Of a stretch of DNA of 64,000 nucleotides, positions 22,381-33,757 are shown piece by piece. Position 1 is the stretch's first letter; the number at the start of each line of letters is the position of its first letter. The notes below the pieces were generated by a model, which was not told where the DNA came from, ran no database searches, and saw only the letters and a list, made by a program, of their open reading frames with translations. The DNA is from Berberis thunbergii (lineage: Eukaryota; Streptophyta; Magnoliopsida; Ranunculales; Berberidaceae). Location: NCBI GenBank assembly GCA_003290165.1, contig QNQO01000196.1, positions 1,089,317 to 1,153,316 on the forward strand. The letters are read 5' to 3'. The translations under genes were made by a program, and so were the position numbers.

Positions 22381-24360
22381 CTATATTTTGCTAGTCCTCG
22401 AGCAAAACAATAAAAAAAGGAAAATTCTAACTCATTTTCGCAGGAATCATCGGTTGCACTTACCTTAAACGTGCAACAAGGCTTTAAACCCCTAGATTAC
22501 CTCTAGTGGACGAGTTATAGTCTCGTGAGGGTTTCCAGAAATGTTACCCACAAACATTACTGACTCAACAAAACTTGGTCAAACAGTGTTCATTTTAAAA
22601 CTTCAAGAAATGCAGGAAACCAACAGTGTCATTTTAGTGTATCAACAAATCTCCAAATAATTTAATATTCTCCAAAGGTTAGAAAAAAATTCATAATCAT
22701 CGTCAACTCAATGTATGTGTGTGGATAGCACTATCATCATAACTTTTCATTTCAGAGTAAAACAATGACTAAATCTCCTGTAGAAAGTTTGTTTTGACTG
22801 CAAACCTCTCATGTCACTCACAATAAAGCACTCAGAGATTTGGTATTTCACTCAGTTTATATGTGAGGAAAAGAGTAAATAATGGAAAACAATCATCTCA
22901 CATATAGTAATATGAAGAACGGACTTTTCAAGAATGGAATGAACATGATCTCATGGACAGGAATATCAATTACTTTTGGGAATGTTGAGTCAAACACCAT
23001 AGGTCTTGGTTATTAAATCTCCACATCTACGAAACCAACCTTTACCTAAGATCAACTAGGACTTTGTTGGGTTGTAATGGGGCTTGGGTAATGGTTAATG
23101 GGGGATGTCAAAGGATTATCACAAAAATTTCTAGGAATGTATACACCCATTATACGTACAATTAGGGCTGTCAAGAATAAATCAATGTTGCGCACCATCA
23201 ATTTTTTTCTTCATTCTCACATCTTTATCCTCATTCACATTCTTCTTCTGCTTTCTTTTCTTTCTTTTTCTTTCTTTCTTTCTTTCTTTCTTTTTCTTTC
23301 TTTCATAGAGGATTTATGAAATATCTCATATTTTGCTCTTTCATGCCCTTTTTACACCAAGTATATTCATTCGTACACATTCCCAGAAAAATTGGGTAAA
23401 GGTTAATGGGTTAACAAATAAAAGGTTAATCTATGGCTCAAAAAGCTACAAAAAGTTAATGTTATGGGTAAGTTAAAAGGCTAGTTAATGGTCTAAAGAA
23501 AAAAAATGCCTAGATCATTTCCTAAGTTCGGGTCAGTATTATGACATCTCAATTGAATAAGCCAAGAAGTTCTAGTGTAATAATTCAATTTTTATGTCAT
23601 TCCCAAAGCAATTGATCAGAAAAATGAGAATAATGAGATCATCAACGAGATAATACGGACTCAAGAAAAATCAGAGTTTATGTATAACCCTCAGAAAAAT
23701 AGAAAGGCTCAAAACTTTCAGGGTTAAGTCTCCACTATTATTCGAAGGTTTTCTAGTATATATTTCACTCATCAACTTCAAGTTATGCTAACATGGCTCA
23801 TGGTGCAAAGATAATCGAGTTGAAAAATCTTATGAACCAGATCTAACTTAAGGATCATACTAAACTTTCAGTCTTTATCAATATACCAATATGTCAAGCT
23901 GGCTTGCATTTTCTTGAATATAAAACATTTACAATTTATTTTCATAATCGCAAAAGACCAAGTTTTCTTTGACAGAAAAAACAAATTTTTTTTTTTAAAG
24001 ATAAGAAAAGAAAATACTACAAAAAATTCACCGACTCGTGAATCCTACCCCCAAACCTAATCCAAACATTGTCCTCAATGTTTAATAAAATAATTCTGAC
24101 AAATGAATGAAGTAAGTACATGAGAGGAGGTTAGAATAGTATTACCGCGGTGAAGATTTTACCAATTTCCAAGAAGTCATCCATCAATGAGGCTCACAAA
24201 CATAAGAATCATGGAGTTTTCATTAGAAATCGATAAAATGCAAACTCGACACTAACAAAGAAAACTAAAAAGAAAAAGCAAGTTGGAAGTCAAAATTGTT
24301 ACGGAGCTAACGAGTATGAGTGAAACACAACTAAATAGGGTACTCAAAAATCAATCCAGA
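22381..24360 (-). other. Internal non-coding part of the LTR element
   Basis: No conserved pol motif is seen on either strand. It includes a (CTTT)n tract at about 23250-23306. By position this is where pol would be in an autonomous relative. Confidence 0.6.
23250..23306. repeat. (CTTT)n microsatellite
   Basis: An uninterrupted or slightly interrupted TTTC/CTTT run inside the LTR element. Confidence 0.9.
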
Positions 24361-25590
24361 CTAACAGCAAAGACACTCAACTAAAGCTAGGCTGCCTCCT
24401 AGGAGCGCTTGGTTTACCGTCATCAGCCCGACAAATATTCTTCCTAAAAAATGGTGTATCAAATAGTGGAGAGGAAGAACATGACAAATACTTAATCCAT
24501 GGTCGTATATCAACAACCTGAACAGTTGAGGATCAATCCACCAAAATATAGCAATCACATGGGGCACCAAATACACTAGGACATTCCAAAAGTGACCAGT
24601 AGTCATACACAACAGATGATCCTTGCGTGCTCCAAAAAGGGAACATCCTATGTCTGGTTCCAAATCAGATGATTGAATAATTTTCACAACAGGATGGTGA
24701 AAACTGAAATCCTCACTACAACACAAGGGATTGGTGAAAGTATCCTTAGTAAATGAGAATATGATGCAAGTAGATGAGACGATGGATATATCAGGTGGTA
24801 CATGCTCATCACATGAATCATATAGAGATATTGGTCTAGACAACTCATCACCTGAGAATGCGTACCTGAGGGTGTCAGGTAATTGTATAAGTTCAAGCTC
24901 AGGTGGCTCAACTGATGGGACTAGTTTTGACTCACTGAGTGGAAAAGGCTTCACTTTAGACTTCCATTTATAACTAGGATCCACAATGGGGACTGAGTCA
25001 AGCAAATCATTGACTTCCCTAATGGAATCATCAACATCAAAGTCTAAACTAAATTGAGTCAAACAAGTCTCGAAACAGTCAAAGGGAGACTCTAAAGAAT
25101 GTTCACAGTTTAATTCGATGAATGAGTTACTAGGGAGGCATGAGTCAACATGGAAAGGAGATGTCTGTAGTGTCTCAGAATCGACAGGTTCATCAATAAA
25201 TGAGTCACTAGGGAATTTTTCTGACTCTATCTCAGGAAGTGACTCAACTATCTGACTCACAGTCATCTCAAGTTTCCGGATAGCTTGAGAGTTTTGTTGA
25301 AAAGTAGTTGTCAATTCTGTGATATCATGAGAATTTTGCACAAGTATTTCTCCTGTTCGCTCTATAAAAATTTTCATGATAGCCTCTAACTCATTATCAG
25401 GAATTAAAGCTTGAGGAGTCTGAGGAGTGTCTAGAGGACCTTCATGGTACTGACCATGAGCCCATGATAAGTCATAATGATAAGCTAGACCTGGGTAATA
25501 ATCTAAATATGGATCATACTCAGGTCGTCGCATGTCATAAAATGTATTGACTTGCTCGGAAAAATAGGCTGGATAATCCTTTGTGTTCAT
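24361..25590 (-). CDS. Gag-like/linker ORF of the non-autonomous LTR element
   Basis: An open frame of about 409 codons, starting most plausibly at the ATG complementary to 25588-25590 (MNTKDYPAYFSEQVNTF). A longer frame upstream is only a poly-K read of a T tract. The N terminus is Y/P/D-rich, followed by a heptad-like stretch (DITELTTTFQQNSQAI) and a long acidic S/D/E-rich middle. A block ELELIQLPDTLRYAFSGDE resembles the linker before RT in Athila/Tat polyproteins. The tail is hydrophobic. No zinc knuckle, protease or RT is present. It looks like a fusion of gag and pre-RT parts left by a large internal deletion. Its intact frame fits the element's youth. I cannot assign a biochemical function. 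Confidence 0.6.
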   Translation of the reverse strand: MNTKDYPAYFSEQVNTFYDMRRPEYDPYLDYYPGLAYHYDLSWAHGQYHEGPLDTPQTPQALIPDNELEAIMKIFIERTGEILVQNSHDITELTTTFQQNSQAIRKLEMTVSQIVESLPEIESEKFPSDSFIDEPVDSETLQTSPFHVDSCLPSNSFIELNCEHSLESPFDCFETCLTQFSLDFDVDDSIREVNDLLDSVPIVDPSYKWKSKVKPFPLSESKLVPSVEPPELELIQLPDTLRYAFSGDELSRPISLYDSCDEHVPPDISIVSSTCIIFSFTKDTFTNPLCCSEDFSFHHPVVKIIQSSDLEPDIGCSLFGARKDHLLCMTTGHFWNVLVYLVPHVIAIFWWIDPQLFRLLIYDHGLSICHVLPLHYLIHHFLGRIFVGLMTVNQALLGGSLALVECLCC

Positions 25591-26957
25591 TTTTTTTTTT
25601 TTTTTGAAAGCACTAACTCTAAAAATATACACAAGCTCACATGCAATCAGCAACCAATAAATGCACAAGAAACATGCCTCCCTAAGCAATCAACGTTTTT
25701 GAGATCAATTATCTTTTTATCTTTGGAGGACAATTATTTCTTATGTAATCTTTATGACACAACAATGGGTGCTACAAGTTGATCCTAAGAGTGTACACTT
25801 TACACCGCAAAGTTCAAAATCAGTAGGCTAGAGTTTTGTTTCAAAGAAACCGGATTACCGCACAAGAGAAGGAGGTCACAATGGTCCAATTAAGTACTTC
25901 CTTGTGCTACCGCTCTGTAAGCCAATAGATGTGAGAACGATGTGATGTTAAATGCACACTTGAGGCTTGTGTTCCTAACCAAAAACTGTTAGTTACACCA
26001 ATTCTTCTTGTGGATCGTAGCTTACTTATGACTCGGCGTACCGGGTGAATTACCCTTGTGGCAGTGGCCTCTCGGAGTTCATTGAATGATTAAACCCATC
26101 GTCACTTTTAGCTTGGATCAACACAAAAAATATTGGATTCACCTTGGTCTTGGTTGTCCTATGAACACCGTACCTAAAAAATGCTCTATCTAACTTGCTA
26201 ATTGATTTTAATTATGTTAGGATATTGGTTGCACACAGCTGGAGTGATGAGGTGGGGATATCAAGTCCCACCAATTTCTATTTATAAGCTGGGTCTGCTT
26301 ATTATGAATTACTAAAGTTTAGCATCCACAATTACAGAAATTTAACAACCAATCACACAATTTCAAACAATTACACCAAGCACCCTGGTCGCTAATACGT
26401 TGCGTGTGATAGAAATACTTACAGTGTGCGCATTCCGTTCTACACAAAAAGTTAGCACAATTCAAAAAAAAAGTCCAACTTCTCTTTATATGTTTCAATC
26501 AGCACACAAGCACATGCAAATAAATTTACTGGTCTTGGTCTTAGAAGTCGGATTTCTAAATCATAAAAAATTATTGGGTAACAATTAAAATTGTTTCCCT
26601 ATAATTTCTTTTGACTTAGAAAATTTTGGGTTTTTTTTTTTAATTAAACAAAATGAAAAATAGTAAAGTTCAAAAAAATTATTACACCGCACACTCGTAA
26701 AACGAGGTGAAAATAAAAGTACAACTCTCCTCACAAAATAAAAATAAAAATTTTCTTGATGTTTTTGCAGGATCGTCCAATATCCTCGAGAAGCGTGTAT
26801 TCTGCAAAATCAAACACAAAATGAGTGTAAAAAGAACTTAATAAAATAAAAATAAATTGAAATTTTTTTTTGTTTTTGTTTTGTTGTTTTTATTTTTATT
26901 TTTTTTTTAATTTTTTTTAATTAGTGAAAATAAATCTTCAATTCAATTACACCGCAA
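25591..26957 (-). other. Leader of the non-autonomous LTR element
   Basis: Untranslated region between PBS and the ORF on the minus strand. Rich in A/T homopolymers (near 25591-25608, 26627-26641 and 26862-26918). No gene seen. Confidence 0.6.
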
Positions 26958-26978
26958 CCTTCCCCGGCAACGGCGCCA
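26958..26978 (-). other. Primer binding site, tRNA-Asp type
   Basis: Reads TGGCGCCGTTGCCGGGGA on the minus strand, complementary to the 3' end of plant tRNA-Asp and diagnostic of Athila-like elements. It follows the LTR end by a short spacer. Confidence 0.88.
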
Positions 26979-26984
26979 AAAACT

Positions 26985-28641
26985 TGATGGGGATTTAACT
27001 AACCTAAATTAACAGGTTAATTTAACCCACTTGTAATAACCGCAAGTGCACGGTGCCTAACTGGTAGACAACGGCAAGTACGGGTCGATCCCACGAGGAA
27101 GGTGGATGCAATTGAATTTTAGAATTTAATTAAACTAATTTATAGGAAATGGGGTTACAGCAATTAAAATATCTAAATAAAAATCAAATTAAAAACAAAA
27201 TAAAAAGTTTTAAAGAATATGAGAAGAGAAACCAAGGCATTGAATCCACCACAGGTTCTTTGAGATTTGTGTGATCAAAAATACTGTTTTCAAGATTTAA
27301 CATGACTAACCTAAAGATTAATCTAAGTTCACAATTGATTTAAGCATAGGTATAAATCCCTAGAATTGTGTGTCTTCTTACGGCACACACAATCACAGAT
27401 TTATTTTAACTAATCCTAATCCCTAGCATTGCGTGTCTTCTTACGGCACACACAATCACAGATTCGGATTAATTGATTAAATCAGGCTTTTGAATTTCAA
27501 CAAAGGGTACTTCTAACTACCGACTAGTCTAGACAATTAATCAGGATATAATCGGTGAAAGCAATTTATTAAAAATCATAAATCAAATATGTTTAATGTT
27601 CAAGCATAAAGAAAATAATAAATTTAAATACACAAACTCTAGGAAATCCTGTGGTTTCATCGTAGCCTTGGCGAAGGGTTTAGCTATCCCTGGTAGTGGT
27701 AGTCATCTCCTCGTGATGTGGTATGCCGCAACTCATCTCTGCACTGACGCGAATCCCGAGAAAACTGGCCAAAAGCACTCTGTGGTGGCTCTTACAGATA
27801 GCTGGGGTGTGAATAGCCAGAAAACCGAAATAAAACCAATTCCCGCCCTGCTACAGCGCCGATCGTCTTCTCCAGCGAGAATCGTCGCTGTTACGGCCTG
27901 GTTCTCGCTCCTCGCGGCTTCCTTCGTCTCCAATTCGACTCTAGTACCTGCAAAAGATGAGATAGAGTGAAGAAAACCCAATTAAAATTGCAAATTCAGC
28001 AAAGAAACAGGGAGAGGAAACTCCCTGTTTTTGCAACTGTTTCTGCTCGTATGCGAACTCTGTCGCGAGGTGGTGGCGGTGATGATTGGCCTGGTCGCGA
28101 GGTGGTTGTGAGAGAAGGAACTCGAGACGATTTGAGGCAGAAAGAAGGGAAGAAAATGCTCTGTTGCAAGATGAAACAGAGTCGTGGTACGGCTCTGTTC
28201 CACGGTGAGGTAGGCAGTCTGTCGCGGCTGGTTCGTGGTGGTTCGTGACCTGTTGAACTGTTCGGCGGGGGTGGTGGTGAGGTGACAGTGTGGACAGTGG
28301 AGAGGACCAGTGAGTGGTGAGTGGTGGCGATGGAAAAGTTGACGTGAAACAGGGTTGTCACACCCCTGTTTCACGGTGGTGACGGTGGTGGCTGTGGTGG
28401 GAATCACCTTGAGAGGAGGAAGAGGGTTTGATCTCCACTTCCAATCTGTTCCCTTCTCTTCCTCCCTCCCCCTTCTCATTCCCTATCGTATTCTATTTAT
28501 AGAGAATAAGGATTAGGTTTGGGTTTGGGTTTGGTTTTAGGGTATGAGTTGGTTTAGGTTTGGGTTTGGGTTTGGTTTTAGGGTGTGAATTGGGTTTAAG
28601 TTTAGGTTTTGGTTAGGGTTTCTCTCTCTACTTTGTACCAA
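26985..28641 (-). repeat. Right (5') LTR
   Basis: 1.66 kb, in the orientation dictated by the PBS. A near-identical inverted copy is at 20681-22358. Confidence 0.87.
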
Positions 28642-28706
28642 GCACGAAAGACATAAAAATAACTCAGTATTTTCTTCATTGAAATTGTTATTGAGCTCTT
28701 GAAGTT

Positions 28707-28782
28707 GCAAATCAATAACAACATTAAATAATTGAACTCGATAAGCAAATCAATAACAACATTAAATAATTGAACTCGATAA
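28707..28782. repeat. 38-bp direct tandem duplication
   Basis: GCAAATCAATAACAACATTA and the following 18 bases occur twice in a row, perfectly, in the hAT right part just outside the LTR element. Confidence 0.85.
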
Positions 28783-29185
28783 CGATGCATGTTTGTCACC
28801 TTTTCGATTACTGAAATTACACACTAGAATTTTTACGATCTAATCACTTAACTAAAGCAGGGCTACTGAAGAGTGTTGATGAGGAAGAAACAAACACGAG
28901 AGAGAGTAAGACCGCCTCCATTTTGCAAGATGAGAAGTGGAGAATGGGTTTGAGAAATAGGAAAGAGTAGTGAGGTCATATATATACTAAAATGAGAAAG
29001 GGGGTTGGAAAGGTACTAAGAAAAAATGGAGCATAAATCGATCTTTGTCCAGTCGAAATTGATTTGTGCGATTGGAGGAAATTAATCTCTGTCAAAACTG
29101 TCTTGTGCGATTGGAGGGGGTTGGAGGAAATCGATCTCTTTCGAAATTGTCTAGGGTGATTGCAAAGGCTCTGCGAACCTGCGAA
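28783..29185 (-). other. hAT 5' non-coding region
   Basis: Between the LTR element and the MITE. It has a TATA-like region around 28978-28988 on the minus strand and a repeated GCGATTGGAGG motif (29060-29120). No transposase start is recognised. Confidence 0.45.
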
Positions 29186-29746
29186 CAAGGATTGTGAATT
29201 CGATTTTGAGTTCATTTCGATATCCTGATTTTAAGAAATATTTATGTGTGTAAAGAAGAAAAAAAACGTAAAATTTCGAGGATATATAATAAAAAATATT
29301 TTATGAATTTCGAGGGTATATGAAAATGTTAAAAAAAAAATATGCAAAAACATATTAAATGAAGCTTAAATACCAAGAAATGAAACAAACATAAAATCAA
29401 TATATAATTAGAAAATCAAGGAGTGGTTTCAAAAATCAATATATAAGTTGATAAAATAATTATAAAATCAGGGGGTGGTTTTAAAAATCATTAAATAATT
29501 AGAAGAATTGATAATACGAAATTTACTAAAAAAATTCCAAAGTTTTTGAAAAAACCTTCGAAAAAATGTAATATTTGGTAGTTGTGTTTTGTATTTTTAC
29601 GAAAAAAAAATTGAAATTAACAAAAAAATCTCAAATTTTTCTTAAAAACCCTCGAAAAAATGTAACATTTTATTTCACTTTTCTCTTTTGGTAATTTCAA
29701 AAAAAAATGAAAATTTCATTGAAATTTCGCGAAATCACATTCCTTG
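29186..29746 (+). mobile_element. CAAGG-type MITE, copy 1
   Basis: 561 bp with terminal inverted repeats CAAGGATTGTGAATTCG and CAAGGAATGTGATTTCG. The interior is A/T-rich with repeated AAATTTCGAGG and AAAATCAGGGGGTGG blocks. Flanks are CCTGCGAA and CCGGCAAA, 6 of 8 identical, compatible with an old 8-bp (hAT-type) duplication. Two relatives in the window share ends and interior. Confidence 0.75.
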
Positions 29747-29918
29747 CCGGCAAAGGTTCTGCGATTTTGTGAATGTATCTATCTTCTATTGTCTTAGGAG
29801 GGGCAACCTAAAATTTTAAAGGGGGCAAAATCACAAATATGACTTGTTTTGTTGAGTTTTTAAAAAGGCTAGGGAGGGCAATTGCCCCCTTAGCTATACA
29901 ATAATAGATTCGCCCTTG
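29747..29918 (-). repeat. hAT right terminus
   Basis: Inward from 29918 the minus strand reads CAAGGGCGAATC and then GGGGGCAATTGCCC, the subterminal palindrome typical of this hAT class. The target duplication CTCGTGGC follows at 29919-29926. Confidence 0.75.
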
Positions 29919-30329
29919 CTCGTGGCCCAACAAAAAAATTGTTTTATATTTAGATATATTCACAAATAAGTATGTTTTATATTATAATAAAGTAAATTCA
30001 TCTTTTTCTAGGGTGTCATGCAGTACCAAAATATAGAATTGCCCACAATCAAGTCATTTAATTACAGTAACCAATCACGGGTTAATGGTATTTGTATATT
30101 ATATCGATTTTTTCTCAAATTGAAAAGATAATAACAATCATTCTCAAATTAGTACCATTTAATTGATGTCATCAAAAACTTAAACAACTCAATACATTTT
30201 TTTTATGAAAATTTTAAACACATCGACTTTTATTAATAATATGATACAAGAATAATGTGTAGCCATGCAACTCGATCTCATTTTTAAAAAGACAAAACAA
30301 AAGTAAAGTTAAAACTGATAACTGTATAA

Positions 30330-30600
30330 TTTAAAAAATACACACCATGGTGAATAGAGGGATACATGATCACACTAGATATTCCTATGAAATCGAAGAA
30401 ATGACTTTTCCAAGTTTTTCTCCAACAAAGTACGTAATTAAATATGAAACTAGTAAGATTGCAACTGCCAAGATGCATCCATTTTACCATTCTAACTTTT
30501 TGTTCTTTTGGTATGAATCTCGAGTAGACAATGATGTATACAATTCAAGCACTTATATAAAGATGTATATACAAATAGGGGAACGCGAGAGAAAATATGG
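30330..30600 (-). pseudogene. SWEET-like exon, unit 1
   Basis: The minus strand gives ILAVAILLVSYLITYFVGEK and LGKVISSIS with shifts and a stop. Same segment as unit 4, degenerate. Confidence 0.5.
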
Positions 30601-31149
30601 TGCTAAATTGCCTAAAAATCAAGATTATATATATTATTTCAAAAGATAATATAATTTTTTAAAATATAAAAATAACAAGTACGTAAACCATGCAGAGAAT
30701 GTCAAATTCAACATTGTAACGATGTAAATGTAAGGACTTTGAGCATCTCCTGTTTATCTTAGTCTGCAAAAACAAAAGATAGTGAGATACTATTTGAAGA
30801 GATAAAGTGATGTAGAAATGAAGAATTTAAGGAGAGTAGAAATGACAACATGGCTACGTAACCAGTATATAGAATTGCCCTCAATCAACTCATTTAATTA
30901 CAGTAGCCAATCACAGGCTAATGGTATCATTATAAAGTCGTCAATTTGTATATTATAATATAGTGATATAGTACATATGGGATTTTATTTGTATATTATC
31001 TCGATTTTTTTCTCAATTTGTAAAAATAAAAATTGTCTTTATCAAATAAGTACCGTATACATTATTATATCATCAAAAACAAATTAAGCAATACATTTTT
31101 TATGAAAAATTTTAAACACGTCCGATTTTTTATGATATGAAAAATTTAA

Positions 31150-31400
31150 TAAATACTCACCATGGTAAATAGAGGGATACTTATATGATCACACTAGATA
31201 TTTTTGTTAAAACAGCGGAATTACTTTTCCAAGTTTTTGTCCAACAAAGCAAATAATTAAATATTAAACTAATAAGATTGCAACAGCCAAGATGCATTCC
31301 TTTACCATTCTAACTTTTTGTTTTTGGTGCAAATCTCGAGTAGATGATGATGTATACAAATTCAAGCACTTCTAAAAAAAAATGTATACACAAATAGTCA
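31150..31400 (-). pseudogene. SWEET-like exon, unit 2
   Basis: Homologous to unit 4 by nucleotide sequence (TTCCAAGTTTTTGTCCAACA, GATGCATTCCTTTACCATTC). It breaks off at about 31398 where foreign sequence begins. Confidence 0.5.
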
Positions 31401-31805
31401 CAGGAACAATTCAAGCTTCTAAGACTTGTCTCTTGTGCTATATTCTAAAGGCCTCGATGCTTAAGATGTTTGTTCTCCTACCTAGAGGTTCTTCTGCCCC
31501 AATGTTTGTTCTTCTAAGACTTGTCTCTTGTGCTATACTGATTTGCATTCAAAAAAATAAGTCTAACATTGTATTCAAGAAATTGATTATAGCAACAGGA
31601 ACAACTTAAACCAAAAGCAAAAGCACTGATGTTTGTTCTCCTACCTAGAGGTTTGCAAATATTAATTAGTGTCGAAATTGAAAAATGCTCGGCTTCACTT
31701 AAAATTCAAAGTATACGACAATCATTTTGCATACCTTTCATTACAAACAATAGAAATGATAGAAGCATAACATCAAACAAATAGAAGGCATTCAGAAAAC
31801 TCACA
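31399..31805. repeat. Foreign insert with internal short repeats
   Basis: CTAAGACTTGTCTCTTGTGC occurs at about 31420 and 31515. GATGTTTGTTCTCCTACCTA occurs at about 31468 and 31629. On the minus strand it continues from the DHHC exon into what looks like its intron. Origin otherwise unknown. Confidence 0.45.
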
Positions 31806-32066
31806 TTTTTCTTTAACCCTTGTTCCGAAAGATCCTCTTCGCTCATTTCCGATACGTAATCAAACGAAGGACGGCCTGGATCACGGAAAAGACAGTACAA
31901 AAACGATACAACACACATGACAATCGAGCAAGTGAAGACCAAACTGTTCAACAACCCATTTGAGCTCTTCAAACCCCACAACTCCTCCATAAAGAAGAAA
32001 ATTGTGGTGTAATAACCGAATCCAATCACGAAAACAATAGCTACAATCGGTATGTACCCCTGTGTC
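31806..32066 (-). pseudogene. DHHC S-acyltransferase first-exon fragment
   Basis: Reads YIPIVAIVFVIGFGYYTTIF then FFMEELWGLKSSNGLLNSLV, a second hydrophobic helix, and CLFRDPGRPSFDYVSEMSEE. This is the arrangement of the first two membrane helices and the DPG loop of plant DHHC-type protein S-acyltransferases. A consensus splice donor GTGAGT follows LKKN at 31805. The zinc-binding DHHC exon is not in the window, so no enzyme is encoded. The fragment replaces about 270 bp of array unit 2. Its right neighbour is a decayed hairpin-MITE end, which suggests capture by a mobile element. Confidence 0.68.
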
Positions 32067-32225
32067 GAGTGTATTTGGGAGAGGGAGATTGTTCCCTCCC
32101 TCCCTCTTAAATCGCTTTTTCATTTCGAATTTCAGATTCTCTATTTCTTTCTTTTTTTAAACCAAGGTCGAGGGCACGTGTGAGGGAGCCTCCCTCGCCC
32201 ATTTCCTCAACAAGTAGAATTACTC
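32064..32225. mobile_element. Decayed hairpin MITE end, copy E
   Basis: The right end reads inward GAGTAATTCTACTTGTTGAGG, then AAATGGGCGAGGGAGG, the terminal motif of the hairpin family. The left half is only loosely similar and no 9-bp duplication is found. It may be an end of a larger element carrying the DHHC exon. Confidence 0.5.
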
Positions 32226-32705
32226 AATATTTTAAGCGATAAAGAAAGAGATGGGGAAATGAATTGAAGAAGGGGAAAAAATTGTTACATTGCACGAAAG
32301 ATGAATGACAACATTGCTACATAACCAATATAAAGAATTACCCTTAATCAAGTCATTTAATTACAGTAACCAATCATCATAGGTTAATGGTGTCATGGTA
32401 AAGTCGTCAATTTGTGTATTATATATTAATATAGAACAAATGGCATTTATATTTGTATGTTATACCTATTTTTTCTCAAAATTGTAAAAATAATAATAAA
32501 CTTTCTCAAATTAGTACTGTTTACATGATGTCATCAAAAACTTAAACAACTCAATACATTTTTTTAGGAAAAATTTTAAACATATTGACTTTTTATAATA
32601 TGACACAAGGGTAATGGGTAGGCATGCAATCTTTCAATTTTTAAAATAAAAAACAAAACAAAACAAAAAAATAAAGTTAAAATTGACAATTGGATAATTT
32701 TATAA

Positions 32706-32892
32706 GAGCTTTGCTACATGGCGAGGAAATGAGCGAGGAAACCAGCGAGGGGAGTGAGGTGGAGGGGGGAGAACCACTCACCCCCCTCAGGATGTGCGTA
32801 TTGATTTTTATTGCATGCATCCCGAGGGGGTGAGTGGTTCTCCCCCTCCACCTCACTCCCCTCGCTCATTTCCTCGTCATTTAGAATTCCTG
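32706..32892. mobile_element. Hairpin MITE, copy B (MULE-like)
   Basis: 187 bp. Ends are GAGCTTTGCTACATGGCGAGG and, inverted, CAGGAATTCTAAATGACGAGG. The arms form a long near-perfect stem (AATGAGCGAGGAAACCAGCG.. with the reverse complement) around a ~30-base loop. Flanked by AATTTTATAA on both sides (32696-32705, 32893-32902), a 10-bp duplication. Sister array units have the empty site. Confidence 0.9.
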
Positions 32893-32907
32893 AATTTTAT
32901 AAATACT

Positions 32908-33080
32908 CACCATGGTGAATAAAGGGATAGATACATGATCACATCGGATATTCCTGTTAAAATCGTGGAAATGACTTTTCCAAGTTTTTCTTCAACAAAG
33001 TAAGTAATTAAATATGAAACAATTTAAGATTTACAATTACAAATTCAAGCACTTCTAGAAATATGTATACACAAATAATC
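32908..33080 (-). pseudogene. SWEET-like exon, unit 3
   Basis: Homologous to unit 4 but with an internal deletion near 33022-33045 that removes most of the first helix region. Confidence 0.5.
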
Positions 33081-33757
33081 AATGTTACAATGCATAACAT
33101 AGGAGAAAACATGGCGCTAAGTTGCCTACATTCAAGAATATATATATATATATATATTTAAAAGATAATATACATTTTTTAAATATTAAAACAACAAATA
33201 CATTAACCATGCAGAGAATGTCAGATTAAACATTGTAACAATGTAAATGTGAGGGACATTGAGCATCTCCTATTTTTCCTAATTTCAAATATATAGTATA
33301 GTTGGTTTGCAAAATCAAAAGATAGTTAGATAATATTTGAAGAGATAAAGAGAGAGATGGGAAAATGAATTGAATGAAAGGAAATGACTATGACATTGGA
33401 GAAAAGACTAACGACAACTTGGTTACATAACCAATATATAGAGTTGCCCTCGATCAAGTCATATAATTTCAGTAACAAATCATAAGTTAATGGTATCATG
33501 GTAAAGATGTCAATTTGTATATTATATAGTAATATAGTATAGATAACATTCTTATTTGTATGTTATATTGATTTTTCTCAAATTTTATAATAATAATAAT
33601 AATCTTCCTCAAATTAATACCATTTACATGATGTCATTAAAAACCTGAACAACTCGATACATTTTTTTTTTTGAAAAATTTTAAACACATCGATTTGTTT
33701 ATAATATGAAACAAGTGTAATGTATAGGCATGCAATGTCTCATTTTTTTAAATGAAA

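Larger units (their letters stand above)
20681..28641 (-). mobile_element. Non-autonomous LTR element with inverted LTRs
   Basis: The internal region (22368-26978) reads on the minus strand: tRNA-Asp-type PBS at 26958-26978, leader, a long ORF (24361-25590), non-coding sequence, and a polypurine tract at 22368-22380. The right LTR (26985-28641) is in the expected orientation. The left copy (20681-22358) is reversed, so the two LTRs face each other. They are nearly identical over ~1.65 kb, differing by a handful of substitutions and a 10-bp insertion near 21481-21492, so the element is young. GCAC occurs just outside both ends. PBS type and gag-like ORF point to the Athila/Tat side of Ty3/gypsy. 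RT, RNase H and integrase are absent. Confidence 0.82.
19920..29918 (-). mobile_element. hAT element (TTF/ZMYM-type), hollowed and nested
   Basis: The left end reads CAGGGGCGGAGCC. The right end, read inward, is CAAGGGCGAATC. These match each other as terminal inverted repeats and match plant hAT ends of this class. An 8-bp duplication flanks them. A C-terminal hAT dimerisation region lies on the minus strand near the left end. Most of the transposase is gone. An LTR element (20681-28641) and a MITE (29186-29746) occupy most of the span; without them about 1.5 kb of hAT sequence remains. Confidence 0.78.
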
